Position numbers and translations under genes: made by a program
In this document: in pieces, positions 48,977 to 63,167 of the stretch
How positions within the stretch are numbered: position 1 is the first letter of the stretch
Layout of the letters: the number at the start of each line of letters is the position of its first letter
The notes under the pieces: model-generated
Database searches by the model: none
What the model was told of the DNA's origin: nothing
The model's input: only the letters and a program-made list of their open reading frames with translations
DNA from: Rhabditoides inermis
Taxonomy: Eukaryota > Nematoda > Chromadorea > Rhabditida > Rhabditidae
Assembly: GCA_963966185.1 (NCBI GenBank)
Contig: CAWZYM010000418.1
Coordinates: 378,600-442,599, forward strand
Reading direction: 5' to 3'
Length of the DNA: 64,000 nt

Positions 48977-49511
48977 CAACCCAGTGAAACAATAAAACAT
49001 TCTAAAACGCCAAAAACGCTTGAAAGCAACCGCACGGCAACATAAAAGCCGTAGAATGGAGAGCCTTCCGCCTACAAAATACGAATTGTCCGAGCGGAGC
49101 GGTTCGCGTCGCGGTCAGATGGTGGCGCTGGAGCGCGAAAACGCCACATTGACCATACAAGGATATAGTGCATATTTTCGAAGTTAAAATGGCAAATTAT
49201 TACGTTATGAAACGAGTAAAACCCTATTTAAAACATGTTAAGAAATATTATCTTCATAGTGCTACTAAAAAAAGTGCCACTGCTTTGGTGCCATTATCGT
49301 GCATTATTTCGTGTTGGTGAGATTTCACAGTTGGACGCACAACTTCATTATATTTCTCTCGTGTTCAAAAGTTTAACTGTTCTGTTCATTCCTCCTCAAC
49401 TTTTAAATTATGTTTTCAATATTATGTTTAAACACTATGTATTATATATAAAACAAAACGTAAAATTAACTCACGAAAATGAATTAAACAGAACGCACTA
49501 AAAGCTGTAAT
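48977..49511. other. Flanking DNA right of the array, no gene seen
   Basis: Unique-looking sequence between the array end and the LINE fragment. No splice-consistent gene or repeat found; AT-rich from about 49180. Confidence 0.5.
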
Positions 49512-50622
49512 GATTCGATTTATCTCGATATCAAGAAAGCCTTTGATTCAGTAGTACATAGGCGTTTAATGGAAGTTTGTAGATCTTATAAGATAGATGG
49601 CAAAACACTGTACTGGTTGCAACTATTTCTCTCGGGAAGAACTCAGTCGGTTAGAGTGGGTACATGCCTATCTGACTGGATTCCCGTATTGAGTGGTGTT
49701 CCCCAAGGAAGTGTTGTAGGACCATTACTTTTCATGATTTACATTAATGGAATCGGCTCTGTTATAAAGCACTGCTCGTACTATCTCTAAGTATGCAGAT
49801 GACATGAAGTTGTCTATTCCTCAAAACATAATAAACTTTCACGATCTACTTGAATCTGATTTGCTTAGTGTATTCCATTGGCTTGACGAGCGGCAACTGT
49901 CATTGTCGACTGCTAAGTGCAATGTGATACACTTTGGCAAAGGTGCAATAAAATCTATCTATAAATGCGATGGTCATACTATACTTTGTGTCGAATCGAT
50001 TAAGGATCTTGGTATTACACTTACACAAGACCTTAATCCTGGCGAGCATATAAAACGAACAATACAGAAAGCATCGTCTAGAATTGGTGTTTTAAGAATG
50101 GCTTTCCACCACAACGAGTCTCTGTTTATGAATTTTTACAAGTATAAGGTTCGTCCTGTTCTCGAATACGGTAGTGAGGTTCTCTTAGCCCTCAATGTCA
50201 CCCAGAGTAATAAACTTGAAGCGGTGCAAAGATCGTTCACGAAACTACTTGCTCCTAAACTATCATATGCGGAACGGCTACATAAGTTTTCCCTTGAGAC
50301 ACTGTGGACTCGTAGAGTGTTGTCAGATTTGAGAATCGTCCACAGCTTTATTTATGGTCATATAAAAGCAGAAAATCCATTTCTTCTGGTTTTGCCGAAT
50401 GCTAGATCTGCTTCGCTGCGTTCAAATGGTTTAAAAACCACATGTGCGTCACGAACCACCCTTGGTCAGAGTTTCATTACATATCGAGTTACAAAATACT
50501 GGAACAACCTTGATTCTTCCACAGTATGCCAATTCAAAAAGATTGACTTCAGAAACGAACTTATGTCATTTTTCACACAGAACCGCTCACGTTTCACTGT
50601 AGATGACCCCACTCGTATGTAA
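49512..50622 (+). pseudogene. LINE reverse transcriptase fragment, frameshifted
   Basis: A non-LTR retrotransposon RT. The first part reads YLDIKKAFDSV (motif A, catalytic Asp), SGRTQSVRVG and SGVPQGSVVGPLLF (motif B) and stops at TAA 49788-49790. The active-site YADD lies in another frame at 49792-49803 and the rest (WLDERQLSLS, KDLGITL, VRPVLEYGSEV, to TAA at 50622) continues from there. One frameshift just before YADD therefore inactivates it. 5' part (endonuclease, ORF1) is absent. Jockey/CR1-like by motif style; clade not resolved. A TTA repeat (50847-50865) probably marks the 3' tail. Confidence 0.9.
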
Positions 50623-51007
50623 TTTTATTGCTCTCTGGCGACGAAGTGTCCTGACGTAGTTGGCTTTTTCTCTCTACTAACTTCAGAAGTTCTTGCATTC
50701 GTTTCTAAGATTGACAGACCTTTTCTATACACGTTTTGGGTGTCAAAAGGTTCTGTCGCAGTCATCGCTCTGCCAAACCACCCTTTGTTCTTAACCGGTA
50801 CTAGGATGTTTGTGCTGTTTGATGATTGATAACATATGGATAAACTATTATTATTATTATTATTTCAATAGGAGGAAATGTACTATTTAATCTTTAATGA
50901 TTTCATTCAAAACACTTGTAAAAATAATTTTCGAAACAAATATTTGCTAAGCAGACAATCTTAGTGAACCATGAATCTATTTTCAAACAAAAATCGGTAT
51001 TATTTTA

Positions 51008-51325
51008 TTAGAATCTCAGAGACACTACCTCTAATAAACCTTCATGGAGAGATAGTTGACGAGGTTTAAAGATAGTTGCACAGGAAACAGGTGGGAATTC
51101 GTAGTTTACGGACAGGCAGTTGGAAAGGTTGTGTGAGAGACAAGGGGGATGAGAACCAGGCACGGTCATTGGTGGTCGTTGATAGAAATGATGGTGACTG
51201 GTACAGACAAGGGTGAGCTGTAGTGACATGTGTGGCAAAGAGACAGCTACCCAGGAACCCAGCCAATACCAAGAGGCAAGTGTGAGAAAAAGTCCAGTTG
51301 AGATGAAGAGGTGAACTGCCGTCAA
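51008..51325 (-). CDS. Possible small secreted protein, weak
   Basis: 105-codon ORF with a hydrophobic start (MTAVHLFISTGLFLTLAS) and AATAAA overlapping its stop (51009-51004). A second frame is also open over 69 codons, no family is recognised and codon evidence is thin. May equally be 3' untranslated or intergenic DNA. Confidence 0.2.
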   Translation of the reverse strand: MTAVHLFISTGLFLTLASWYWLGSWVAVSLPHMSLQLTLVCTSHHHFYQRPPMTVPGSHPPCLSHNLSNCLSVNYEFPPVSCATIFKPRQLSLHEGLLEVVSLRF

Positions 51326-51645
51326 ATCAAATCAGAATCAAAAGTTTTATCCAGGATCTCTATACACAATCCAATGGTTTGGTTCGCTATGGAGCTGTTC
51401 CCGTGAGCATTATCTGTTTCCGTCGTCACTTCTTGTTAGTCTCGTCCAGGCCTCTGTTCTCTGCCGTTCTCGCGCGCATACTTCGTTAGTGGTTTAGTGC
51501 CGCCAAGAGACATGCGAGATAAGTGCTCGATATGTTTCGAATTCGTAGCGGTTGTTTGGGTTGGTGTTGAACATGATTGATATAAATATAGAAATAGAAC
51601 ACATGATATGCGTTTTTATTCGGACGGATAACGGATACCACACTT

Positions 51646-51891
51646 TCATTGTGTGCGTGGTGGTTTTTGCTTGACAATGAAGTTGGAGACGATCTGGCGC
51701 AATTCCTCTTTCGATTTCTTTTTCATCAGTGCGCACACGGCGGCGTTTTCCTTGCAGATCTTATCGCAGTTGCCCATTGTTTGATTTGTATATTCACAAG
51801 TGGCTGCCTTGATTTCCAGTTTCTCCTGAGGCGAGAATCCTGAGGTGTAGGCCAAGGCAACAGCTGCGGCGACTAGGAGAAGGAGACGCAT
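51646..51891 (-). CDS. Small secreted four-cysteine peptide, 81 aa
   Basis: Single exon, ATG 51891, TGA 51646-51648. A classical signal peptide (MRLLLLVAAAVALAYTSG) is followed by a mature peptide of about 63 residues with four cysteines: C32, C42, C46, C53 (spacing 9-3-6), then a Lys-rich tail. Four cysteines permit two disulphides. AATAAA lies downstream at 51620-51615 and a TATA-like TACAAAAAG about 60 bp upstream (near 51945). The family is not recognised; secreted defence, signalling or venom-like roles are possible but unproven. Confidence 0.7.
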   Translation of the reverse strand: MRLLLLVAAAVALAYTSGFSPQEKLEIKAATCEYTNQTMGNCDKICKENAAVCALMKKKSKEELRQIVSNFIVKQKPPRTQ

Positions 51892-52287
51892 GGCAGACAG
51901 TCAGGAGAAGTCAGGAGTGTGCAGTCTCCTCGTCCCGCGCTCTTTTTGTACGCACGTCTGACAATACCGACAATGGCTCTCGGCAGTTGGCGTGGCGTGA
52001 TTGGTTGGCATGTGATACAGCGAGATGTCTAATCAACTAGAACGACTGTGCAGCAGCGTGAATCATTCGGGATTTGCACGTTTTTGGTTCGAAGATCTTG
52101 AAAAATGAGAAATACTTTCGTGTTTTCTCTCCATGTAATGATGGTTATGCTCTAGGAAACTGCCGATTCAAACATGGATCCCCACACACATTTCACTATT
52201 CTCTGTTGTATAGGTTCCGGAGAAAGATACTTTTCCTGCATTTGAATCACGATTGAGACACACATATGTCTATATACCCCGTTGCAG
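51892..52287. other. Intergenic region, promoter of secreted peptide gene likely
   Basis: Short GC-rich stretch next to the peptide gene, then AT-rich DNA ending in the TTGCAG acceptor of the next exon. No further gene seen; any upstream exon of the plus-strand gene was not identified. Confidence 0.4.
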
Positions 52288-54248
<1,961 letters not shown>

Positions 54249-54807
54249 GAGCACTCGCGCGCTGCGACGGCCACTATAACCGATTTTTTTGTGTTTCTAT
54301 TAGATCTCGATTGTGAATGTTACGTACTGTGAGTATGTGTGTACAGTTGTGAGAATCAGTATGTGTTCGATTTTGCAATAATAAACGCGTATTAAATGAT
54401 GTAACATCGTCACTACACTCTTCACTACATACATGGTGCCCGACTACATGGTGCCGTCACGACTACATGGTGCCGTCACTACATGGTGCCCGACTCTTGG
54501 TGAATTAAAAAAAGAAGAATGGAGGAAGGATAAAAAAAGAAATCAGTCAGTGAAGACAGGTGCAGTGAAACGTTCTTCGCCAGATTTTCATCAATTGTTT
54601 ATTCGATTCGGTAAACGACATAATTAGACAAACTCATTACTTTTTCGGGATGAGAATTTTCACTGTTTGTAATATGCAAATGTGACCAAACAGTCATACA
54701 AGAAACGCTATGTATTGTAAGCCGTCTCCGATCCAGGCGCTGATTGGTCGGCGCGCGCTCAAGCCCCGCTCCCTGACCCGTCAGTAAAAAGGGTAGTGGA
54801 CACGCGG

Positions 54808-55934
54808 GAGGGGGAGAGGGAGGGAGGGACTTTTCCAGATGCTCACCGACCTGTTCATCGCTAGTGACGACGAGAAGGCCGGGGGCGTGGCCGGGAGGGG
54901 CGGGTCCGAGGGTGGCGCGGCCGTCACCGGCGAGCGATTCGACCCGCAGTATCTCATTCCGCTCGCAAAGTTCCTCGTACAGTTTAGACTTTTTTTGGTT
55001 TTTTCTTTTTGAAATGACATGTTTCGTAGATCGATTGTGGTAAATGTGTAGATCTCATAATGTGCTAGCCGCCATATTAGGTGTGTTATCAGAGTTGTGA
55101 GTTGTCAATAGTTATTTATGGATGAAACTATAATGTATCATTCCCTATCAGGTTCTGCTCCTATCCGAGTGGACAGTGGTGGAGGGAAAGAGACAGGCGG
55201 TGGGAGAGCGGGAGGCGAACGGAGCCCCGCCCACCAAGAGACACAGGACAGAGGGAGCGGACAGCGAGGCAGACAACGGTGCCTGTCGAATCAATCAATT
55301 CAATACAGAAAGTGTCACATAAATAGAACATCCACATAATTTTTGTTGAAAACAATGATTTCAATGTTCATAGTGTTAGTTGAGATGGACGGGGCAGAGA
55401 TGGAGTATTAGAGGGGGGAGAGAGAGGGGCGAGAAAGAGAATCAGACAGTCAGACAGCTTGTTCCAGACCCGTCGACTGACATTGCCGGTCTGGACGCCA
55501 CCATAGACACGATCTTCAACAAGTTCGAGAAGGAACTGCGAGCCTGCGTACTGAAGCCCAGTGTCAGCTTCATAGCACACGTGGTAAGTGGAGGGGAGAG
55601 GGAGGGAAGAGAGAGAGAGAGAGAGAGAGAGAATGGCGGAGAGAGGGGGCAGAAGGAGAGGGGGGAGGGAGGGAGGGAGGGAAGAGAGAGAGAATGGCGG
55701 AGAGAGAGGGGGCAGGAGGAGAGGAGGGAGGGAGGGAGGGAGAGAGAGACATAGAGACAGACAGACAGACAGAAAGACAGACAGACAGACTAACACCCCC
55801 CGTTCAGATGGTGCAGTTGGCATCGGCGTCTCACGCTCCCGCGCATCGGTCGCTTGTCAGCCGAGTGCCCCACTCGATGGTAGGGTCGTTTGATTGATTG
55901 ATTGGTTGGTTGACTGACTGACTGACTGACTGAC

Positions 55935-56030
<96 letters not shown>

Positions 56031-56751
56031 CTCTTTCCAGCTGTTTCTTCTCGCCCGAATCGAGCCGCACACTGTGTCCATCGACCTGTTCAGCAAGTTC
56101 TGTGACCCGCGCATCCCCCAGCACGCAGTCGAGAAGATGCAGCTAGCATGCATGCTCAAGGGTCTCGACGCGATCGAGGGGTACGGTAGCTAAGAGCACT
56201 CGCGCGCTGCGACGGCCACTATAACCGATTTTTTTGTGTTTCTATTAGATCTCGATTGTGAATGTTACGTACTGTGAGTATGTGTGTACAGTTGTGAGAA
56301 TCAGTATGTGTTCGATTTTGCAATAATAAACGCGTATTAAATGATGTAACATCGTCACTACACTCTTCACTACTTACATGGTGCCCGACTACATGGTGCC
56401 GTCACGACTACATGGTGCCGTCACTACATGGTGCCCGACTCTTGGTGAATTAAAAAAAGAAGAATGGAGGAAGGATAAAAAAGAAATCAGTCAGTGAAGA
56501 CAGGTGCAGTGAAACGTTCTTCGCCAGATTTTCATCAATTGTTTATTCGATTCGGTAAACGACATAATTAGACAAACTCATTACTTTTTCGGGATGAGAA
56601 TTTTCACTGTTTGTAATATGCAAATGTGACCAAACAGTCATACAAGAAACGCTATGTATTGTAAGCCGTCTCCGATCCAGGCGCTGATTGGTCGGCGCGC
56701 GCTCAAGCCCCGCTCCCTGACCCGTCAGTAAAAAGGGTAGTGGACACGCGG
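54808..56751 (+). pseudogene. Tandem duplicate 1 of the gene 3' end
   Basis: Repeats 52768-54807 starting inside exon 2 of the gene (in the G/A-rich stretch) through its last exon, poly(A) region and downstream DNA. The first exon piece has lost its donor: CAG|GTTAG of the original is CAGTTTAG here (54981). Exons 3-6 equivalents (for example 55152-55278, 56041-56193) keep their borders and sequence. Without upstream exons it is probably not an independent gene, though its exons could serve as alternative terminal exons. Confidence 0.8.
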
Positions 56752-57553
56752 GAGGGGGAGAGGGAGAGAGGGAGGGACTTTTCCAGATGCTCACCGACCT
56801 GTTCATCGCTAGTGACGACGAGAAGGCCGGGGGCGTGGCCGGGAGGGGCGGGTCCGAGGGTGGCGCGGCCGTCACCGGCGAGCGATTCGACCCGCAGTAT
56901 CTCATTCCGCTCGCAAAGTTCCTCGTACAGTTTAGACTTTTTTTGGTTTTTTTCTTTTTGAAATGACATGTTTCGTAGATCGATTGTGGTAAATGTGTAG
57001 ATCTCATAATGTGCTAGCCGCCATATTAGGTGTGTTATCAGAGTTGTGAGTTGTCAATAGTTATTTATGGATGAAACCATAATGTATCATTCCCTATCAG
57101 GTTCTGCTCCTATCCGAGTGGACAGTGGTGGAGGGAAAGAGACAGGCGGTGGGAGAGCGGGAGGCGAACGGAGCCCCGCCCACCAAGAGACACAGGACAG
57201 AGGGAGCGGACAGCGAGGCAGACAACGGTGCCTGTCGAATCAATCAATTCAATACAGAAAGTGTCACATAAATAGAACATCCACATAATTTTTGTTGAAA
57301 ACAATGATTTCAATGTTCATAGTGTTAGTTGAGATGGACGGGGCAGAGATGGAGTATTAGAGGGGGGAGAGAGAGGGGCGAGAAAGAGAATCAGACAGTC
57401 AGACAGCTTGTTCCAGACCCGTCGACTGACATTGCCGGTCTGGACGCCACCATAGACACGATCTTCAACAAGTTCGAGAAGGAACTGCGAGCCTGCGTAC
57501 TGAAGCCCAGTGTCAGCTTCATAGCACACGTGGTAAGTGGAGGGGAGAGGGAG

Positions 57554-57594
<41 letters not shown>

Positions 57595-57711
57595 GCGGAG
57601 AGAGGGGGCAGAAGGAGAGGGGGGAGGGAGGGAGGGAGGGAAGAGAGAGAGAATGGCGGAGAGAGAGGGGGCAGGAGGAGAGGAGGGAGGGAGGGAGGGA
57701 GAGAGAGACAT

Positions 57712-57752
<41 letters not shown>

Positions 57753-57913
57753 AAGACAGACAGACAGACTAACACCCCCCGTTCAGATGGTGCAGTTGGC
57801 ATCGGCGTCTCACGCTCCCGCGCATCGGTCGCTTGTCAGCCGAGTGCCCCACTCGATGGTAGGGTCGTTTGATTGATTGATTGGTTGGTTGACTGACTGA
57901 CTGACTGACTGAC

Positions 57914-57977
<64 letters not shown>

Positions 57978-58698
57978 CTCTTTCCAGCTGTTTCTTCTCG
58001 CCCGAATCGAGCCGCACACTGTGTCCATCGACCTGTTCAGCAAGTTCTGTGACCCGCGCATCCCCCAGCACGCAGTCGAGAAGATGCAGCTAGCATGCAT
58101 GCTCAAGGGTCTCGACGCGATCGAGGGGTACGGTAGCTAAGAGCACTCGCGCGCTGCGACGGCCACTATAACCGATTTTTTTGTGTTTCTATTAGATCTC
58201 GATTGTGAATGTTACGTACTGTGAGTATGTGTGTACAGTTGTGAGAATCAGTATGTGTTCGATTTTGCAATAATAAACGCGTATTAAATGATGTAACATC
58301 GTCACTACACTCTTCACTACTTACATGGTGCCCGACTACATGGTGCCGTCACGACTACATGGTGCCGTCACTACATGGTGCCCGACTCTTGGTGAATTAA
58401 AAAAAGAAGAATGGAGGAAGGATAAAAAAGAAATCAGTCAGTGAAGACAGGTGCAGTGAAACGTTCTTCGCCAGATTTTCATCAATTGTTTATTCGATTC
58501 GGTAAACGACATAATTAGACAAACTCATTACTTTTTCGGGATGAGAATTTTCACTGTTTGTAATATGCAAATGTGACCAAACAGTCATACAAGAAACGCT
58601 ATGTATTGTAAGCCGTCTCCGATCCAGGCGCTGATTGGTCGGCGCGCGCTCAAGCCCCGCCCCCTGACCCGTCAGTAAAAAGGGTAGTGGACACGCGG
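56752..58698 (+). pseudogene. Tandem duplicate 2 of the gene 3' end
   Basis: Second duplicate, same breakpoints; shares the donor loss (CAGTTTAG at about 56928-56935) and CTTCACTACTTAC variant with duplicate 1, so the two probably arose from each other. It ends at ACACGCGG (58698), where unique sequence resumes. Confidence 0.8.
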
Positions 58699-58704
58699 CG
58701 AAAC

Positions 58705-59125
58705 ATACAAGTTTTGGAACACATATGTCGACCTCAACACTGTCGTACACCTTCTTGTAGTCGACGATGATTATGTAGAGTTTAGGGTTTTAGCGGAGCG
58801 CACGGTAGATCATCTCTCGGCAGGCAATGATTTGATCAGCACAGCACACGAGTATCCTTAGTTGAGGGGTCTTCTGTGTTCGTGGGTCTTCTGTGTTCGT
58901 GCGAGTATGCACTTGATGATCAGCTTCAGGATCGTAGAAGAGACAGCCACGGATCGGTAGTTGCCGATGACCTGACTATTGCTCTTTCGAAGAGAATAGA
59001 GATGATCGAATCTACCATTCCCTCGGCCACTTCTTCTTCTCTGTTGAACAACGAGACGTTCATCTCGAGCAGCGCGTTGGGGAGTGAAGTAGCATCTCCG
59101 TGGACACGTAATCGGAACCGGAAGA
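58705..59125 (-). pseudogene. Decayed LINE reverse transcriptase fragment
   Basis: Minus strand shows the conserved pre-motif VIGNYRSVAVSSTILKLI and, in another segment with stops between, the motif A-like IIVDYKKVYDSV. Both are typical of non-LTR RTs. Multiple stops and frameshifts; dead. Confidence 0.7.
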
Positions 59126-59630
59126 GACATTCCTTTTAATGGCGATCCGGGCGCTCCTCACTTCCTCCAGTGAAAACGGGTCTTTGTCTATCTTTGTCTT
59201 CGTCTAACCGCTCTAATGTCTCTCGTGAAAAGAGTGGAACTCATTCGCGGGTCCTCCATAGTCTTATGTTGGATGTTATGCTTTCCCTCTGGGTACAGTT
59301 TGCGTACAGTCACGTGTTTCAAAACACAGCTGTTCTTTGGACTTGGCACTTGGCCACGTGCGCTGCTCAGGCTAGACGTCTCGACGGCGGTTCGGTCGAG
59401 TTGTCATTAGCCTGCATTCCAATAGCCCAGTTGGCTGATTAGCGTGCGCGTGTCGCTCTCGCGCCGCGCTCCCTCCTGCCCGTGTCATTTCCATCGCACT
59501 ATGCGCCTGCTGCTTGTGCTGTGTCTCTTAGCTTAGGCCCTGCCGCCGCCGCCAGCCCCTATGTGCACGCCGATGCCGACTTCGAGGCCGCGTGTCTACT
59601 GCCTCGCGGGTGAGCCACGCCTTCTCCCCC

Positions 59631-59633
<3 letters not shown>

Positions 59634-59719
<86 letters not shown>
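59634..59719. repeat. (CT)n microsatellite
   Basis: About 86 bp of nearly pure CT just after the first donor of the plus-strand gene. Confidence 0.9.
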
Positions 59720-59721
<2 letters not shown>

Positions 59722-61159
59722 GTTCACATGTGTTCTGACCATTCACACATGTTTGATTATCGGTTGATTATCGACTGATATCGGTCCGCCATCAATCTCC
59801 ATTTCTAATATAAAGTTTTCCTGAATACGTCTGATTTGTAACAGTGGTTATCGATTAGATATCGACGTTTGTCAGACGATGTCTGACGACTGCTCTCATA
59901 TCATAATCTCTTTACTATTCACTTGGAAATGGTTGGCATGTGTCTCGGTTGATCTCGATTCAACATCGAATTTCGCCTCTTTCTGCCGTTTCTTTCGGTT
60001 GGCATGATACAAATGCTGCCACGTGTATTGACATTGTCCCAGCGCGTGTTTTGATCTCAAACTTGTGTGTGTTTTGATCAATAATCTTTCAGGCGTATGG
60101 AAGCTGGTACGTATGATGCGGCCATGGCGACGTGCACTCGTACCATCGACATTCACATTCCGCCAGCAAAGGCCTAGGCATACTGTATCGCCACCTTCCC
60201 GCAGTACGATATACGGGTACGGAGTACTGGAGACTACCGTATACTGAGTAATTGATATGCTCAGGCGTCTTCAACGGGTTCGGAAGTGACGTGTGTCTAT
60301 GGATCGTCGGTGCGGTGCTTCAATCATTACACCGAGTATCGTGGAAAGTGCCTCCACGTATCGCCGGTGCGTCATTCTCTCAACCAGTCGGAGTAGAGTC
60401 TGCCGAGCGCTCCTGGCTATAGTGAAAGGGGGGCCTTAAAAAGGGCGGGTGTGTGATTTAGGAGCTCCGTGGCTGCAGTCGTTCTCATTTCCTCGACTTG
60501 TTTACCTGTTCGATTTCAGGATGCCATGCCGTATTCGAAGGTCAAAAAGTATTGTAATGACATCAACGAAACTCCCCGAGATTTCTTGGACTTTGATAGC
60601 ATCGGAAACTTGGCGCGTGAATATCTCTCTCCCTCTCTCCCTTTCCTCTTCTCTCTCTCTATCTATCTCTCTTTTTTAACCTCTCCCTTTTCAGTATTTT
60701 TGAAGCCGACCAGTTCTCTCTTCTGGATGCAAAGTTCGTGTCGATTTCGTATCTGTATGATTGATAACCGATTGCATTTAGAATCCTACCCCGGCAAAGC
60801 CAACTTTGACCTCGAAAAAGGCGCTCTGTTTGCGTTTACAAGCACGGGACAGGTGATTTGTGTGTGAGAGAGGAAGAGAGTTTAGAAATGGGATGTATAG
60901 TAATCGAAGTAGTTGGAAGGCAAGTTGGTAGGCGTTTTGCAAGGCATTTCGGGAGTAGTTGGGATGCATGTTGGCAGTAGTTTGAAGGGACTGACCGCTA
61001 CTAACGTATGTGTGTGGTTTCAGTTGATGTTCGGAGCGGGCCAGGCCGGGCCCGAGTACGTGTCTCGTGGATCTGTGCTGCGAGTGGGCGCGGCGACTGA
61101 GGCTCACGCCGTCTGCGAACGCGCAGGAAACACTGGGCGTGAGTCGACACGGCGGAAAG

Positions 61160-61500
61160 GGTTGCGATACAAAGTTAAAGTCTCTTCAAACGCCTTCGTA
61201 TTGTCTCCAAATTACTTCCTTTGTGCCTTGTGATATGCCTTGCAATATCACAGCCTTGCGATATGGCCGTGAGTTATGGCACAGCGAGAACGCTTGCGAA
61301 ACAAAGTTAAAGTCTCTTCAAACGACTTCAAACGACGTATTGCCTTTAAATTACTTCCGATATGCCTTGTGATATGCCTTGCGATATGCATTCGGATTGC
61401 TTCAAACGACTCTAAACGACTTAATATTACTTGCGATAGCCTTCCAACGCCTTCGAATTACTTCGGATTACTTCTGATATGTGTTTGAAGAGAGACTGAC
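61160..61500. repeat. Degenerate short repeats in intron
   Basis: Repeated AAAGTTAAAGTCTCTTCAAA (about 61170 and 61303) and GATATGCCTTG motifs; origin not recognised. Confidence 0.5.
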
Positions 61501-62697
61501 CGCACCTTAACTGGCACGTTCTCTGCCGGCTCGCACTTCTGAGAATACATGCTTTAGTCCAAAACATACGTTGTGATTGTGTCCATCTGTCTGGTTTAGC
61601 ATGACAAAACAATTCCATCAACATACAAAAAAACTTGCGCTCATCCATTCTTATGGCGGATCGCCGTCTGTCTCTCTCGCAAACGCGCTCTCTCTCTGTG
61701 CACTCGTTTTTCCCGCGCGAATCGAGTGTTCGAGAATCGGGCAGCCGGCAGAGGCGAGAGGGCCGGAAAGTGGCCCATTTGAATCTGGCTCAGCCTATAC
61801 TTCGTACCGCAGCTCCCTTTTCGTTTGAATGACGCGTGTGTGTTTGAGGTTACTTGCTACGTACTCTGTGCGAGAGTGTGGCCGACGCTGGGACTGCACA
61901 CGAGCTATGTGGAGAGCCGACCGGGCGAGGGACCCACCTGTGTCTTTATCACACACAATCACTACCCCGCCGAGTACCGATCGGTGAGTCGACGAGACAC
62001 AGAGCTGGTAGTACCTGGGTAGGTGGTCAGGTTGTAAGGTGATATAAGATATAAGGTGCAAGGTGGTACACCTGACACCTGACAGTTGTACAGCTACATC
62101 TACAGTACAGTTACAGAGTACTTACAGTTACAGTAGGCATGAAAATACCAAATTCGAACGAGGACACGGAATTTGATCATTTGTGTATTGTAGATTAGTC
62201 GCTTGCACGAGAACTGTCGCTTGGACACGTCTTTGAATGTGCATTCATACCTCCCGAAGGCGTCTCGCGATGCCAACTCCGGCGGCACGGTCGAAGACTG
62301 GCTTCGCGCACCCTATTAAGAGGTACGTCGCCGCTGCGTCGGCCCATGCATCACGCTGCGTCACGTTGCGTCACGTTCAGATCTACAACAGCCTCCGAAA
62401 CGCGGCTCAGGTGTTGTTTGGAAAAACGGACGAGGACTTCAAATACCACAACCACGTTTTGGGATTTGCGGTGAGGGAGGGATGTGGTTGTGAAATGTGT
62501 GCGATCAATGTTCAGCTGGCTCTCCGCATTCCTGCCTTCCTCATTGTCAACGATGTGATTATGTTTAGCACTTTCATGACTCAGTTTTTTGATCAAGAAC
62601 ATGCGTGATTACTCAAAAACTAAAGCGCATCAGCATGCGCACTCCTTTGATGACATTTATAATTGATTTGATAAAGATAATACAATTATGTTTTCTT

Positions 62698-62775
62698 CCT
62701 ACATAGTCGACTATCTAGTCCACTATGTAGGCGAAACAAGCAGCTGTCCTATATAGTCGACTAGCTAGTCGCCTA
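62698..62775. repeat. Palindromic TAGTCGACTA cluster
   Basis: A 34-bp hairpin (stem CCTACATAGT/ACTATGTAGG, 62698-62731) followed by further TAGTCGACTAG copies. No element ends recognised. Confidence 0.5.
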
Positions 62776-63085
62776 GTTTCCGAAACCGATTCTAGTCTCC
62801 TACAAGGAAGGGGGTCACATTCTAGTTTCCTAGTTGGACGGTCCAGGCTAGGATCGCACCAAGTCTGAAGTGCACTGGGCTGGAATCGACGGAAGGGTAG
62901 AGTAGAGACATTCTCGGAGATGTGTACACATGTTCTTTGCAGACGTTCAAGGGAGACACTCGAACCATGTTTCCGGACACGGGAACTGCTCAATTCATCA
63001 TGACATATACATATGGAGGAGGTGGCAAAGACGCCGGAGCCGTCATGGATTTGAACGCATTCATTAGCGCCGATGTGATCAAGGC

Positions 63086-63111
63086 TAGTCTCTCTCTCAT
63101 TCTCTCTCTCC

Positions 63112-63165
<54 letters not shown>
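63086..63165. repeat. (CT)n microsatellite in short intron
   Basis: Fills most of the ~100-bp intron between 63083 and 63184. Confidence 0.9.
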
Positions 63166-63167
<2 letters not shown>

